From: Clostridia bacterium
GTDB lineage: Bacteria > Bacillota > Clostridia > Oscillospirales > CAG-272
Length of the DNA stretch: 64,000 nt
Direction of reading: 5' to 3'
NCBI GenBank assembly: GCA_017942005.1
Contig: JAGAVJ010000039.1
Location: 1 to 64,000, forward strand
The position numbers and the translations under genes were made by a program. Positions within the stretch are counted from its first letter, which is position 1. Each line of letters starts with the position of its first letter. Positions 8,921-22,016 of the stretch are shown here, piece after piece. Below the pieces are notes generated by a model. It saw nothing but the letters and a program-made list of their open reading frames with translations. It had not been told where the DNA came from and ran no database searches.

Positions 8921-9042
8921 AGGGCTGTCGCATTTACATGCTCCATCCTATAAAATTCGCCTTTTCGCTTTTTGGGGGCGAAATTTCACTGCGTATTTTT
9001 AACAAAATACACAGTGAAAACGCCGAATTCGGATCACTTTGT
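8921..9042. repeat. 120-bp intergenic repeat, copy 1
   Basis: Beginning with AGGGCTGTCGCAT and ending with GAATTCGGATCACTTTG, this stretch is largely the same as 38874-38994. It contains a TTCGC/GCGAA hairpin and a long hairpin with arms TTTCACTG and CAGTGAAA that continue as GTATTTT/AAAATAC. The sequence AACATAAGTTCGATGAA just before it resembles one terminal repeat of the MITE-like element described at 24 kb and 57 kb. Confidence 0.75.
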
Positions 9043-9048
9043 GATCCC

Positions 9049-9240
9049 GGGCTGTTGCAAGTTTTCAACTTGCAACAGCCCCGCCGCTTGGGCATCCCCC
9101 AAAAACTTTCAAACAAAGAAATCGTCAAAGTGTTGTGCAAATGCAGCAAAAAGCATGCAGAACTTTCGCTGTATTTACATCGTTTAAAGTTTTTTGAATG
9201 GGGTTTGGGGAAAAGCTTTTTTACAAAAAAGTTTTTCCCA
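9049..9240. repeat. Modular hairpin intergenic element, copy 1
   Basis: This element starts with a hairpin whose 13-base arms are GGGCTGTTGCAAG and CTTGCAACAGCCC, continues with CCGCTTGGGCATCCCCCAAA, then a variable 70-base middle, and ends with AAAGTTTTTTGAATGGGG and an A/T-rich AAAAGC...GTTTTTCCC hairpin. The same order of modules occurs at 22017-22163 with a different first hairpin and middle. The first hairpin occurs again inside the element at 57 kb. Confidence 0.7.
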
Positions 9241-9274
9241 AAAATCTACGATTTTCCCACAAATCAATCAAAAT

Positions 9275-9308
9275 AAAATTCCCCTGCCTGTGAAGACAGA
9301 GGAATTTT
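9275..9308 (-). terminator. Terminator after rpoC
   Basis: Arms AAAATTCC and GGAATTTT enclose an inner CTGT/ACAG pairing about 80 bases after the rpoC stop, followed by ATTTTG on the minus strand. The symmetric T-runs could allow termination in both directions. Confidence 0.75.
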
Positions 9309-9388
9309 GTTCTTTCGATATTGTATCCTACTATACAATTAATATTGTATAGAAAGATAATCTATAGATAAGAAACATTAGGATCCAC

Positions 9389-12931
<3,543 letters not shown>

Positions 12932-12954
12932 AGGTCAGATCATACGCCCCTTTC

Positions 12955-15900
12955 TCAAATAATATCATCGTCGCTGTAATTATCATCCAATTCATCCAAC
13001 AGATCGTCCGGGAATACAGCGTCATCGTCGCCGAAATCGTCTTCCTCCACATATCCGTCAGGTACATCTTCACCCTCGGCAACATCCGGTCCGAGCATAT
13101 CGGCGACATCGTAGGTGGTATCCTGTACTTCTGTCTCGTCAAGGCAGGAAAGTTCAATTTCATTTCCGTCATTGTCGAGTACGCGGACATCCAGTGCCAA
13201 TGCCTGAAGTTCCTTAACTAAGACACGGAATGCTTCCGGCACACCGGGCGTCGGAATGTTCTGTCCCTTGACAATCGCTTCATAGGTTTTTACACGTCCT
13301 GTGACATCGTCGGATTTCACAGTCAGAATTTCCTGCAGCGTATAGGCAGCGCCGTATGCTTCCAGTGCCCAGACTTCCATTTCACCGAAACGCTGACCGC
13401 CGAACTGGGCTTTACCGCCAAGCGGCTGCTGTGTAATCAGGGAGTAGGGACCTGTAGAACGTGCGTGAATCTTATCGTCTACCAGGTGATGCAGCTTCAA
13501 GTAGTACATAATGCCAACCGTGACAGGGTTGTCAAACGGTTCGCCAGTACGGCCGTCATACAGCGTCGATTTTCCGGACGGATCGATGCCTGCCATTTTC
13601 AGACATTCTTCAATGTCTTCATGCGTTGCACCGTCGAAAATCGGAGTCATAACCTTCCATCCAAGCTTCTTTGCCGCATATCCAAGGTGTACTTCCAGCA
13701 CCTGACCGATATTCATACGGGAAGGCACGCCCAGCGGGTTCAGCACGATATCAAGCGGCGTACCGTCAGCAAGGAACGGCATATCTTCCGGCGGCAGAAT
13801 TCTCGAAACGACACCCTTGTTGCCGTGACGGCCTGCCATTTTATCGCCGACCGAGATTTTACGCTTCTGTGCAATATAAACGCGCACAACCTTGTTGACA
13901 CCGGGCGGCAGCTCGTCTCCTGCTTCCCGTGTAAAGATCTTGACGTCGACAACAATACCTGTGATACCGTGCGGCAGACGCAGAGAGGTATCGCGGACTT
14001 CTCTTGCCTTCTCACCAAAAATCGCGCGGAGAAGGCGTTCTTCTGCAGTCAGTTCCGTTTCACCCTTCGGGGTCACTTTACCAACCAGAATATCGCCTGC
14101 ATGGACTTCCGTACCGCGGCGGATGATACCTTCATTGTTCAAATCCTTCAGTGCATCTTCACCGACGTTTGGCACATCGCGTGTGATTTCTTCCGGACCA
14201 AGCTTGGTATCTCTTGCTTCATGGGAATATTCTTCAATGTGAATTGAAGTATAAACGTCATCGCGTACCAGACGCTCATTCAAAAGGACAGCGTCCTCGT
14301 AGTTGTAGCCTTCCCAGGTCATGAAGCCGATGAGCATATTTTTTCCCAGCGCAATTTCACCGCCGGCAGTCGCGGGACCGTCCGCGATGACATCGCCCTT
14401 CTTAACAATGTCGCCCTGGTTGACAATCGGTCTCTGGTTGACACAGGTGCCCTGGTTGGATCGCTTAAACTTGATAAGCGTATATACATTTTTCTTGCCG
14501 GAATCGCTGCGTACCACGATTTCATCTGCAGAAACACGTTCGACAACGCCGTCTTCCTTTGCAAGAATACAAACGCCGGAGTCCACCGCTGCCTTATATT
14601 CCATACCGGTACCGACAATCGGGGATTCGGTGATCAAAAGCGGCACAGCCTGCTTCTGCATGTTGGAACCCATAAGTGCACGGGTGTTATCGTCGTTTTC
14701 AAGGAAGGGAATCATAGAGGAAGCGACGGAGAAGACCATACGCGGAGAAACGTCTACAAAATCAATTTTGTCCGCTTCCACTTCCACGACATCGGCACGG
14801 TCACGTACAATGATCTTCTTCTTGACAAACGCATTGTTTTCGTCAAGCTGTACCTTTGCCGGCGCAACAATATACTTGTCCTCAATGTCTGCCGTCATGT
14901 ATACGATATCGTTTGTTACCACATGCGGCGTCACAGACTTGTCGACACGGCGGTACGGTGTTTCAATAAAGCCGTATTCATTGATACGCGCAAAGGTTGC
15001 AAGTGAAGAAATCAGACCGATGTTCGGACCTTCCGGAGATTCGACCGGACAGATACGGCCGTAATGGGTATAATGCACGTCTCGGACTTCAAACGATGCA
15101 CGGTCACGTGACAAACCGCCCGGACCGAGTGCAGAAAGACGGCGTTTGTGGGTCAGTTCAGCCAATGGGTTTGCCTGATCCATAAACTGAGACAGCGGAG
15201 AAGAACCGAAAAATTCGCGGATGGCAGTCACAACAGGACGGATGTTGATCAGCGACTGCGGCGTTAAAACGTCCGTATCGTTTGTCATCATGCGTTCCTT
15301 GACGATCTTGTCCATTCTGGAGAAGCCAATGCGCAGCTGGTTCTGTAAAAGCTCACCGACACAACGCAGACGGCGATTGCCTAAATGGTCGATATCATCG
15401 GTGGTACCGATGCCATACTGCAAACCAATCATATAGTTGACGGAAGCAAAGATATCGTCCTTTGTAACATGGCGCGGGCAAAGTTCCGCTTCACGGCGAA
15501 CACATTCGTCCTTGACTGCATCCACATCGCCTTCGCAGGCTTCCACAATTTCAAGCAGAACAGAAGTCTTGACCTTACCCTTGATGCCGATATCTTCCAA
15601 ATCGTATCCAAGCACAACCTCCGGAAGGATGGTGCCGTTGGAGAAAACCTTCATCTCGCCGTCACCTTCGATGTGGATATAAACCTCATTTACACCCGCA
15701 TTTTCAATGGCAAGTCCAATTTCCTCTGTGACCTCGGTGTCTACATCATACAGGATTTCACCTGTAATCGGACTGATGACTGCACGGGACAGAACATGTC
15801 CGATCAGTCTCTTGCCGATGGCAAGCTTTTTGTTGTATTTATAACGGCCAACCGCAGCCAGATCATATCGCTTGGGATCAAAGAACAGGTTGTTGATCAG

Positions 15901-16683
15901 CAGCTGTGCACTTTCCACCAGCGGCGGCTCACCGGGACGCAGCTTCTTGTAAATTTCCTTTAGAGATTCCTCACCGGCAGTCGTACCGTTGGCATCTGCA
16001 AGGGCCTGCATGCCGTCTTTTTCCAGGGTCGCGCTAAGCAGCGGAATATCGCCGAAATATGTTTTGATTTCAGCGGCAGTTTCAATGCCGAGTGCACGGA
16101 TGAGCACAGTTGCCGGAATTTTTCTGTTCTTATCAATACGGACATAGAGGATATCATTGACGTCTGTCTCATATTCCAGCCATGCGCCGCGGTACGGAAT
16201 GATCTGTGCCGTATAAATGCGTTTTCCCGTTTTGTCGGAGACGGTATCAAAATACACGCCGGGAGAACGTACAATCTGCGAAACGATGACACGTTCCGCA
16301 CCATTGATGATAAAGGTACCGGTATCCGTCATCAGCGGGAAATCTCCCATAAAGATTTCCTGTTCCTTTACCTCACCGGTCAAACGATTTGTCAGTCTGA
16401 CTTTGACACGCAGCGGTGCGGCATAGTTGACGTCACGGTCTTTACATTCCTCCACCGGATATTTCGGTTTAGGATCAATAGAAAAATCGATAAATTCGAT
16501 GATCAGATTGCCCGAATAGTCTGTAATCGGAGACACATCGCGCAGAACCTCCATCAGACCTTTTTCGATAAAGTTCTGATAGGATTTCTTCTGAACCTCG
16601 ATAAGGTTTGGCATTTCGAGCGCTTCGTATATCTTTTGGAAACTCATGCGGACATTTTTGCCAAGCTGTCGGGGTTTGACCAT
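12955..16683 (-). CDS. rpoB: DNA-directed RNA polymerase subunit beta
   Basis: This is the beta subunit of RNA polymerase, about 1242 residues. Visible conserved blocks include the rifampicin-region sequence [38 protein letters not shown], the [10 protein letters not shown] segment, [17 protein letters not shown], and the C-terminal [25 protein letters not shown]. The final 60 or so residues form a very acidic tail. I chose ATG at 16683 because a GGAGTGA site lies nine bases upstream and the protein then starts [10 protein letters not shown]. It has a strong promoter and an unusually direct link to a carbohydrate gene upstream rather than to rplL. Confidence 0.99.
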   Translation of the reverse strand: MVKPRQLGKNVRMSFQKIYEALEMPNLIEVQKKSYQNFIEKGLMEVLRDVSPITDYSGNLIIEFIDFSIDPKPKYPVEECKDRDVNYAAPLRVKVRLTNRLTGEVKEQEIFMGDFPLMTDTGTFIINGAERVIVSQIVRSPGVYFDTVSDKTGKRIYTAQIIPYRGAWLEYETDVNDILYVRIDKNRKIPATVLIRALGIETAAEIKTYFGDIPLLSATLEKDGMQALADANGTTAGEESLKEIYKKLRPGEPPLVESAQLLINNLFFDPKRYDLAAVGRYKYNKKLAIGKRLIGHVLSRAVISPITGEILYDVDTEVTEEIGLAIENAGVNEVYIHIEGDGEMKVFSNGTILPEVVLGYDLEDIGIKGKVKTSVLLEIVEACEGDVDAVKDECVRREAELCPRHVTKDDIFASVNYMIGLQYGIGTTDDIDHLGNRRLRCVGELLQNQLRIGFSRMDKIVKERMMTNDTDVLTPQSLINIRPVVTAIREFFGSSPLSQFMDQANPLAELTHKRRLSALGPGGLSRDRASFEVRDVHYTHYGRICPVESPEGPNIGLISSLATFARINEYGFIETPYRRVDKSVTPHVVTNDIVYMTADIEDKYIVAPAKVQLDENNAFVKKKIIVRDRADVVEVEADKIDFVDVSPRMVFSVASSMIPFLENDDNTRALMGSNMQKQAVPLLITESPIVGTGMEYKAAVDSGVCILAKEDGVVERVSADEIVVRSDSGKKNVYTLIKFKRSNQGTCVNQRPIVNQGDIVKKGDVIADGPATAGGEIALGKNMLIGFMTWEGYNYEDAVLLNERLVRDDVYTSIHIEEYSHEARDTKLGPEEITRDVPNVGEDALKDLNNEGIIRRGTEVHAGDILVGKVTPKGETELTAEERLLRAIFGEKAREVRDTSLRLPHGITGIVVDVKIFTREAGDELPPGVNKVVRVYIAQKRKISVGDKMAGRHGNKGVVSRILPPEDMPFLADGTPLDIVLNPLGVPSRMNIGQVLEVHLGYAAKKLGWKVMTPIFDGATHEDIEECLKMAGIDPSGKSTLYDGRTGEPFDNPVTVGIMYYLKLHHLVDDKIHARSTGPYSLITQQPLGGKAQFGGQRFGEMEVWALEAYGAAYTLQEILTVKSDDVTGRVKTYEAIVKGQNIPTPGVPEAFRVLVKELQALALDVRVLDNDGNEIELSCLDETEVQDTTYDVADMLGPDVAEGEDVPDGYVEEDDFGDDDAVFPDDLLDELDDNYSDDDII

Positions 16684-16854
16684 AGACACAATCACTCCAT
16701 TCTAATAGAATTGTTCCATGCGTTTTCCGTATGTTTTGCACAAACATACGATATCGTAAATGGAATCGGATGTACAAAAAAGAGAAGTTTTGAAAAGCAG
16801 AAAAAAACACTGCCTTTCTGAAAAACATAATACGCCAGTATAATGTATTTTAAT
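16684..16854 (-). other. rpoB 5' leader
   Basis: About 165 bases of transcribed leader separate the promoter from rpoB. I see short A/T-rich stretches but no gene and no recognised ribosomal-protein leader motif. Confidence 0.5.
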
Positions 16855-16883
16855 ATTATAGCACAAATCCCTAATTTTGTCAA
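16855..16883 (-). promoter_or_regulatory. rpoBC promoter
   Basis: TTGACA (16883-16878) and TATAAT (16860-16855) are exactly 17 bases apart on the minus strand, a perfect consensus promoter that suits a highly expressed operon. Confidence 0.9.
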
Positions 16884-16926
16884 GGGAAAATTTGAAAAAT
16901 TTTAATTTTTTATGACACAAATATTT

Positions 16927-16981
16927 ACAGGAATGATCCAAAGCCAAAGCAAGTCCTGCCCGTCTCCTAAATCATTCCTGT
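16927..16981 (-). terminator. Hairpin after the Gfo/Idh gene
   Basis: Perfect 11-bp arms ACAGGAATGAT and ATCATTCCTGT are separated by 33 bases, 18 bases after the stop codon of the oxidoreductase gene. No clear U-run follows directly, so termination is inferred from position. Confidence 0.5.
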
Positions 16982-16998
16982 ACCGTTTGCAAAAAGTA

Positions 16999-18261
16999 TC
17001 AGGCGTTTTCGCCCTTTTCCCATAATTCCCGTACGGCATCGTATACAGAATCCGGAATGTCCGGCTCTCCATAGGACGACCGCGGGAGAAGCTGATCGCC
17101 TGCAACCGCAGGGTCTGTACACGCATTGTCATTTCTGTATTTTTCGCGCTGCGCCGGGTCGCGGAAGTCCGGAACCTCCATCGGCATATTTCCTGCCAGA
17201 ACGGAACGGTATGCAAGCAAGCCGCAGATTCCCATGTCCAGCGCCTGATAGATGTCAATGGACCATGCGCCGTCCGGGCGGCCGAGAATCTTTTCAATAA
17301 AGAAATGTGTCGGATAAAAATCGCTGCCGCCGTGGGTCTGATACTGCTTCGCTGCTTCCGCTGCAATTTCCGCCTGCGGCTCGTATTTTTCCCATGCGCC
17401 GATACAGCGGCGCTCTCCCTCTCGATAGACGTTCAAAGGCTGATTTTCTTCCAGTCTTCCGGTTTCCATCATACCCTTTTTGCCGTACAGCTCATAGTGA
17501 ATGCTGCCCGGCTCACGCTTCATATTGCCATGCACACTCTTGACAACCGCACCATTTTCCAGCGTCACAATTTCAAGCGCCGGCCCCCGATAACAGCCGA
17601 GTGCAAGCATATCCTCTCCCGGCTTTCCTTCAAATCCGACAACAGACTTCGGACGCAGACCCGTAATGGTCAGAAGCGGACCGAGAGAATGGGTATTGTA
17701 GAAATTCGCAAATTCAAAATTGCGCCAGTGGTTCCGCTCACCATAGGTAATCTGCGGCCAGATGGAAGAACAGTCGTGGATGTATTCGCCCTCTCCATAC
17801 ATAATCTCACCCACATCTCCGCGGCGATACCGCTGCCACATTTCAAAGGTGTGCGTCATATAGCAATAGTTTTCACCATAAGCGTAAACAAGTCCCGTTT
17901 CCTCTACTGCTTCCACAAGCTGTACGGCTTCCGCCATCGTTTGACACGGCAGTACCTCAGACAGTACATGCATACCCGCTCTCAGGCAGCGAATGGCAAA
18001 CGGCGCATGCTCTGTCGCATAATTGGCAAGGACGACCGCGTCCATATCATATTGAATAAAGTCATCAAAATTTTCAAATACTGCAATCTCAGTACCGCAC
18101 TCCCGTGCAGTCTTCTGCGCGTCTTCCAACAGCGGGACATATTTGTCGCAGACAGCGACCAGCTCTGCATCAGGGTGATGCAGGAGTACCCCAATCATGG
18201 TAGTTCCGCGAGCGCCGCCAAAGACGCCGATACGCAGCTTCCGACTTTTATCTTTTTCCAT
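16999..18261 (-). CDS. Gfo/Idh/MocA-family oxidoreductase
   Basis: This 420-residue protein has the two-domain plan of NAD(P)-dependent sugar oxidoreductases. The Rossmann start KLRIGVFGGARGTTMIGVLL is followed by ELVAVCDKY, where the acidic residue would bind the cofactor ribose, and by ADAVVLANYATEHAPFAIRCLRAGMHVLSE. The usual catalytic E-K-P motif is replaced by SEVLPC, a variant seen in some carbohydrate-linked subfamilies, so activity is less certain than fold. A YGENYCYM segment and a large beta-sheet domain follow. Its neighbour is a GH127-like enzyme, which suggests a role in arabinose or other sugar metabolism. Substrate unknown. Confidence 0.85.
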   Translation of the reverse strand: MEKDKSRKLRIGVFGGARGTTMIGVLLHHPDAELVAVCDKYVPLLEDAQKTARECGTEIAVFENFDDFIQYDMDAVVLANYATEHAPFAIRCLRAGMHVLSEVLPCQTMAEAVQLVEAVEETGLVYAYGENYCYMTHTFEMWQRYRRGDVGEIMYGEGEYIHDCSSIWPQITYGERNHWRNFEFANFYNTHSLGPLLTITGLRPKSVVGFEGKPGEDMLALGCYRGPALEIVTLENGAVVKSVHGNMKREPGSIHYELYGKKGMMETGRLEENQPLNVYREGERRCIGAWEKYEPQAEIAAEAAKQYQTHGGSDFYPTHFFIEKILGRPDGAWSIDIYQALDMGICGLLAYRSVLAGNMPMEVPDFRDPAQREKYRNDNACTDPAVAGDQLLPRSSYGEPDIPDSVYDAVRELWEKGENA

Positions 18262-18316
18262 ATCGTTTCCCTATACCTTTCCATTAAACAAATGTCATGA
18301 ATTGTCATTTTTAACA

Positions 18317-18435
18317 TTCAATAAGGGGCAACGCCCCGTCACCCAAGCGTTCCGGTGGTGGATTGTACCACCACCGGAAAAAGTAAGTGGCTCCCGCCGC
18401 CTATAGAGGCGGGGGACATCTTACTTTTAGTTATA
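18317..18435 (-). repeat. Structured leader element, copy 1 (upstream of Gfo/Idh gene)
   Basis: This 120-bp element begins right after the -10 box of the Gfo/Idh promoter on the minus strand with AAAAGTAAGATGTCCCCCGC. It folds into a CCGCC/GGCGG hairpin enclosed by AAAGTAAG/CTTACTTT, a 12-bp hairpin with arms TTCCGGTGGTGG/CCACCACCGGAA, and a GGGGC/GCCCC hairpin, ending CTTATTGAA. A relative of the same order lies upstream of murA at 61427-61572. It may be a structured RNA leader or a small palindrome-rich mobile element related to IS200/IS605 ends; no transposase is present. Confidence 0.6.
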
Positions 18436-18458
18436 TCACATTTGCCGTTTCTTGTCAA
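18430..18458 (-). promoter_or_regulatory. Promoter of the Gfo/Idh gene
   Basis: TTGACA (18458-18453) and TATAAC (18435-18430) are 17 bases apart on the minus strand. Transcription would begin inside the structured element that follows. Confidence 0.75.
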
Positions 18459-18539
18459 CTAAAAAATAAAAGTTGTCCGGAAAGAACACCTACCAGAAAG
18501 TGCGCTGATACGAACCGACAAAAGTAAATCATCTCGCTT

Positions 18540-20294
18540 TTAGTGATAAAGCCAGGTCGTATACCAACTTCCGCGCTGTCCCAGTGTGTAAAAGTCCGTA
18601 AGCTTCACCGTCTTATCTGCCGCATTGACAAACACTGCCAGCTCACCGCTGTCCAATGGTCTGACTTCAGCAGCGTTCAGTGCTTTGAGCGAAAGCTGCG
18701 GAATATCCCGTACCGCGACAGTAGGATTTTCACCGCGGTCATAGCCAAGCAAAATCGGTCCGCGGTAAATGCAGTACCGTCCGTCGCAGTCACTCTTCCC
18801 CTCTTCTATACGATAGTGCAGCGGAATATGCAGCTCCGCAGAAAGTGTGCCATTTCCGTTTGATTCAAAATAGCTTCCTTTTTTGGTAAAGTTCACCGTA
18901 TCGGATATCGTTGTATCCGGAGCAAAGCCGGGGATACGCAGACGCAGCTTTTTGTTTTTCGATAGTTTCGCGGTGATTTTAACGGTATCACAAAACGGAT
19001 AACTGCCTTCCACTGTAATCTCATCGCTGTCAGCGGTGATAACATGCGCCCTGCCATAGTAATTGATCAGCAGCGCATCGTCCTTTTGTACATATGCCCA
19101 ATCTGCAAGCATCCCTATGGCACGGTGCGCATTGACCGAGCAGCAGTTGAGGTCGGGGGAACCGGGGCGGCTCTGGAAACCGATCTCATGATAATTCGCC
19201 ATGCGCAAGCCCTCCATCGGGGTATTGTATGTGCTCCAGCGTCCGGTCTTAGAAAAGCTTCCGGCGACTGCATTGTATAGAGAATGCTCCAGAAAATCAA
19301 CGAGTTCAGGCGCGCCGGTCGCATGGTACAATTGCAGTGCGAATGCGTTGTATGCAACGACACAGCAAGTTTCTATCGCCCCGAAGCTGTATGGATTTCC
19401 GACCGCCTGTTCCCGCGTTGAAAAGCCGCCGGTATTATGGACATCGGTCGACAGGATGCTGTAGAATATCTGCTTTGCAGCCTCTAAATAGTCCTCCTGA
19501 CCGACTGCCCTTGCCATCTCAGCAAACCCCATGACGACATGCAGACTCTCCCAGCGCGGCTTCGGGCATTGATAGAATGGCAGATTCTTTTTTGCATACG
19601 CTAAATAATTACCGGCGCTTTCTTCTGCGCAGTCCCGCTCAATTTCTTTTGCAAGGCTGAGATACTTTTCATCACCGGTTTCATTGTAAAGACGTGCAAA
19701 CACATGATACGGCGCCAAATTTGTCTCAGCCCAGCCGATATCAATGAGTCGGCGTCCGGTAGCTCCATAAAAGGTATTGAGGAAAAGTGCGGCAATGCGA
19801 TCGATACAGTCAAGCAGCGGTTTCTTTTTTGTAATCTGATACCAATCAAGCAAACCGGTCATGATATGATAATGTCCCCATGCATCCCATGTTTCAAAGG
19901 CAGCGCCGCTGTGCTTGTCGTCCAGAAGGTCAGGTTCGGGTGACTTGCCGGTCAACTGATATTCTTCCGGAAATACGCCCAAATAGCCGTTTGGCTCCTG
20001 ATAGGATATCAATTCGTCAATAACAGCAAGGCATTCGTCTTTCAAACGTGCATCGCCGAGCAGGCGATACATCGCGGCACAGCCAGTAAGGTATTTTCCG
20101 ACAAATTCACCGGACCATGGAAGCAGCCGGCGATAAGGCGCGACATTCTTATCACGAAACATATACAGCAATGCCGGGTTCGTCTTACGCAGATTTAAAA
20201 GCCAATTCTCGGTGATATTACGGCCAAGCGCTCCAATATGGTCATCAAGCTGCATGTCCGCAATCTGAATTCCGACAGATGGATTATCATTCAT
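18540..20294 (-). CDS. GH127-like glycoside hydrolase (beta-L-arabinofuranosidase family, DUF1680)
   Basis: This protein of about 584 residues resembles GH127 enzymes, which release beta-L-arabinofuranose from plant glycans using a cysteine nucleophile held by zinc. The expected Glu and Cys residues are visible in GAIETCCVVAYNAF and, further on, in LNCCSVNAHRAIGMLADW, which corresponds to the family's CCxxN signature. An N-terminal (alpha/alpha)6 barrel with GEFVGKYLTGCAAMYRLLGD and NGYLGVFP precedes beta-rich domains (DTVKITAKLSKNKKLRLRIPGF). No signal peptide is seen, so it is cytoplasmic. The ATG at 20294 follows AGGAGA at good spacing; a longer in-frame start at 20333 lacks one. Confidence 0.85.
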   Translation of the reverse strand: MNDNPSVGIQIADMQLDDHIGALGRNITENWLLNLRKTNPALLYMFRDKNVAPYRRLLPWSGEFVGKYLTGCAAMYRLLGDARLKDECLAVIDELISYQEPNGYLGVFPEEYQLTGKSPEPDLLDDKHSGAAFETWDAWGHYHIMTGLLDWYQITKKKPLLDCIDRIAALFLNTFYGATGRRLIDIGWAETNLAPYHVFARLYNETGDEKYLSLAKEIERDCAEESAGNYLAYAKKNLPFYQCPKPRWESLHVVMGFAEMARAVGQEDYLEAAKQIFYSILSTDVHNTGGFSTREQAVGNPYSFGAIETCCVVAYNAFALQLYHATGAPELVDFLEHSLYNAVAGSFSKTGRWSTYNTPMEGLRMANYHEIGFQSRPGSPDLNCCSVNAHRAIGMLADWAYVQKDDALLINYYGRAHVITADSDEITVEGSYPFCDTVKITAKLSKNKKLRLRIPGFAPDTTISDTVNFTKKGSYFESNGNGTLSAELHIPLHYRIEEGKSDCDGRYCIYRGPILLGYDRGENPTVAVRDIPQLSLKALNAAEVRPLDSGELAVFVNAADKTVKLTDFYTLGQRGSWYTTWLYH

Positions 20295-20345
20295 AGATGG
20301 ATTCTCCTGTTTTTTGTAAGTAAAAATTTTCATATATTAAAAATC

Positions 20346-20364
20346 GCGCTGTCAGCAACAGCGC
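20346..20364 (-). promoter_or_regulatory. Leader hairpin of the GH127-like gene
   Basis: On the minus strand arms GCGCTGT and ACAGCGC with a 5-base loop are followed by GATTTTTAAT, between the promoter and the coding region. It looks like a small intrinsic terminator and could act as an attenuator. Confidence 0.4.
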
Positions 20365-20388
20365 AATCCAAACCATTTCAGCAGACAT

Positions 20389-20417
20389 ATTATATCATGC
20401 CCTGCACGATTTGTCAA
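20389..20417 (-). promoter_or_regulatory. Promoter of the GH127-like gene
   Basis: TTGACA (20417-20412) and TATAAT (20394-20389) are 17 bases apart on the minus strand, about 95 bases before the gene start. Confidence 0.85.
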
Positions 20418-20515
20418 GTATGCAATACACGTTAAACAATAAACGGTCGCTCATAAATGCGCCTGCCTGCGTAACACAGGACAGTCTGAAGACAACCTTT
20501 TCCAGTATTCATGCA

Positions 20516-20545
20516 TACATAAGTTCCGCCAAAAAATCCATACTA
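20516..20545 (+). promoter_or_regulatory. Possible sigma-G promoter of the spoVAF-like gene
   Basis: CATACTA (20539-20545) matches the -10 element of forespore sigma-G promoters, and TACATA (20516-20521), 17 bases upstream, is a fair -35 element. It is 37 bases before the ATG. Forespore expression would suit a germination protein. Confidence 0.45.
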
Positions 20546-20582
20546 TGACCGAATCAATGACAGCATAAAGGAGTAACCAACG

Positions 20583-21995
20583 ATGCAAAGTCCATATGAA
20601 ATTACGTTATCCGCACTGGATAATCTGTTCTCCGTACCGGATAATTTTGGCATTGTACGGCGGGAGTTTACCATCGGTGCACACCATGCCGTACTTTACT
20701 TTACCGACGGTCTGAATGCAGGCGACGAAGCAGAACACGTCCTTGCATTCTGTAAGCATGCGGAAAGCAGCGATGCGGCGCCCCATCCAATCGACACAGT
20801 CGAAGCCTTTTGTGCCGCATACATTTCCTATCCGGAAACGGAAATATCGGCAGATCTCAATACCCTGCATACCGGCGTCATGACGGGATGTCTGCTGCTG
20901 GTTCTTGAATTATTTCCAACAAAGGGAATTCTAATCAAGAACCGGCAGACACCAACCCGTTCTCTTGCAGAACCGGAGCATGACAAGGTTCTGCGCGGCG
21001 CACATGTCGGCTTTGTAGAAACCCTGCCGCTCAATTGCGCGATGATCCGAAGACTGCTTCCCGACCCACATCTGATGATGAAGCGATATTCCATCGGACA
21101 GTATTCCAGAACCGGCGTCGTTATGTGCTATATGCGCGGTTCAGCCGATGAAAAATACCTTTCGTTCCTTGATAAAAAGTTAAACAGCATTCATACAGAT
21201 TCCCTCAGTCTTGGCACTCAAAGCTTAGCAGAGTGCCTTGTCAAACGCCGCACATGGAATCCGTTTCCATACTTCCGTTATACAGAACGGCCAGATTCCG
21301 CAGTGGCTTCTCTTGTGGAAGGAAGCATCATCCTCCTGTGCGAAAATGCACCACAGGCAATGATTCTTCCGGTTTCCATCTTTTCTTATTTGCAGGAGAC
21401 AAACGACTTTTATATCGCACCGTTTACAGCGACATATCTGCGGCTGCTGCGGCTTTTTTCGTTTTTGTGTGCAATTTATCTGATTCCGGTCTGGTATGCC
21501 GCCGTGATGCATACCGCACATCTGCCGCATTGGCTTTCTTTTCTGGAGCTTACAGAGCCGTCAGTGTTTCCGATTCTTGCACAATTGATCTTAATTGAGT
21601 TAGCAGTTGACGCCCTGAAGCTCGCATCCATGAATACGCCAACTGCTCTTTCCAATTCCCTTTCTGTCATCGGCGGTTTGATTTTAGGAGATTTCGCCGT
21701 ACAGACTGGACTGTTCATGCCGGAAACCATTCTGTATATGGCAGTGGTTTCCATTGCGCATTTCACACAGCATAATTATGAGCTTGGATATGCGTTTAAA
21801 TACACACGCGTCATGATGCTCCTGCTCACTGCTGTCTTAGGCTGGTGGGGAATTGCAGTCGGCACCATCGTCTTAATCGTGTTCCTTATCACGGTTCCGG
21901 CGCTTGAGGAAAAGCCGCGCTATTTCTATCCTTTGATTCCCTTCAATGGAAAAGCCCTGTACCGGCTCTTTTTCCGTCAGCGGAAAATGAAATAA
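20583..21995 (+). CDS. SpoVAF/GerA-family spore germination protein
   Basis: This 470-residue protein belongs to the GerA/SpoVAF family, membrane proteins of the spore inner membrane. The soluble N-terminal half contains LAEPEHDKVLRGAHVGFVETL, which corresponds to the family's EPxxEKVVRGPRDGF block, followed by GSIILLCENAPQAMILPVSIF. At least four hydrophobic segments follow between residues about 285 and 440. It ends with PLIPFNGKALYRLFFRQR, typical of SpoVAF. It stands alone rather than in a spoVA or gerABC operon, so its partners must be elsewhere. AAAGGAG lies nine bases before the ATG. Confidence 0.88.
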   Translation: MQSPYEITLSALDNLFSVPDNFGIVRREFTIGAHHAVLYFTDGLNAGDEAEHVLAFCKHAESSDAAPHPIDTVEAFCAAYISYPETEISADLNTLHTGVMTGCLLLVLELFPTKGILIKNRQTPTRSLAEPEHDKVLRGAHVGFVETLPLNCAMIRRLLPDPHLMMKRYSIGQYSRTGVVMCYMRGSADEKYLSFLDKKLNSIHTDSLSLGTQSLAECLVKRRTWNPFPYFRYTERPDSAVASLVEGSIILLCENAPQAMILPVSIFSYLQETNDFYIAPFTATYLRLLRLFSFLCAIYLIPVWYAAVMHTAHLPHWLSFLELTEPSVFPILAQLILIELAVDALKLASMNTPTALSNSLSVIGGLILGDFAVQTGLFMPETILYMAVVSIAHFTQHNYELGYAFKYTRVMMLLLTAVLGWWGIAVGTIVLIVFLITVPALEEKPRYFYPLIPFNGKALYRLFFRQRKMK

Positions 21996-22016
21996 CGTAA
22001 ACGCTCTTACGCTCTT

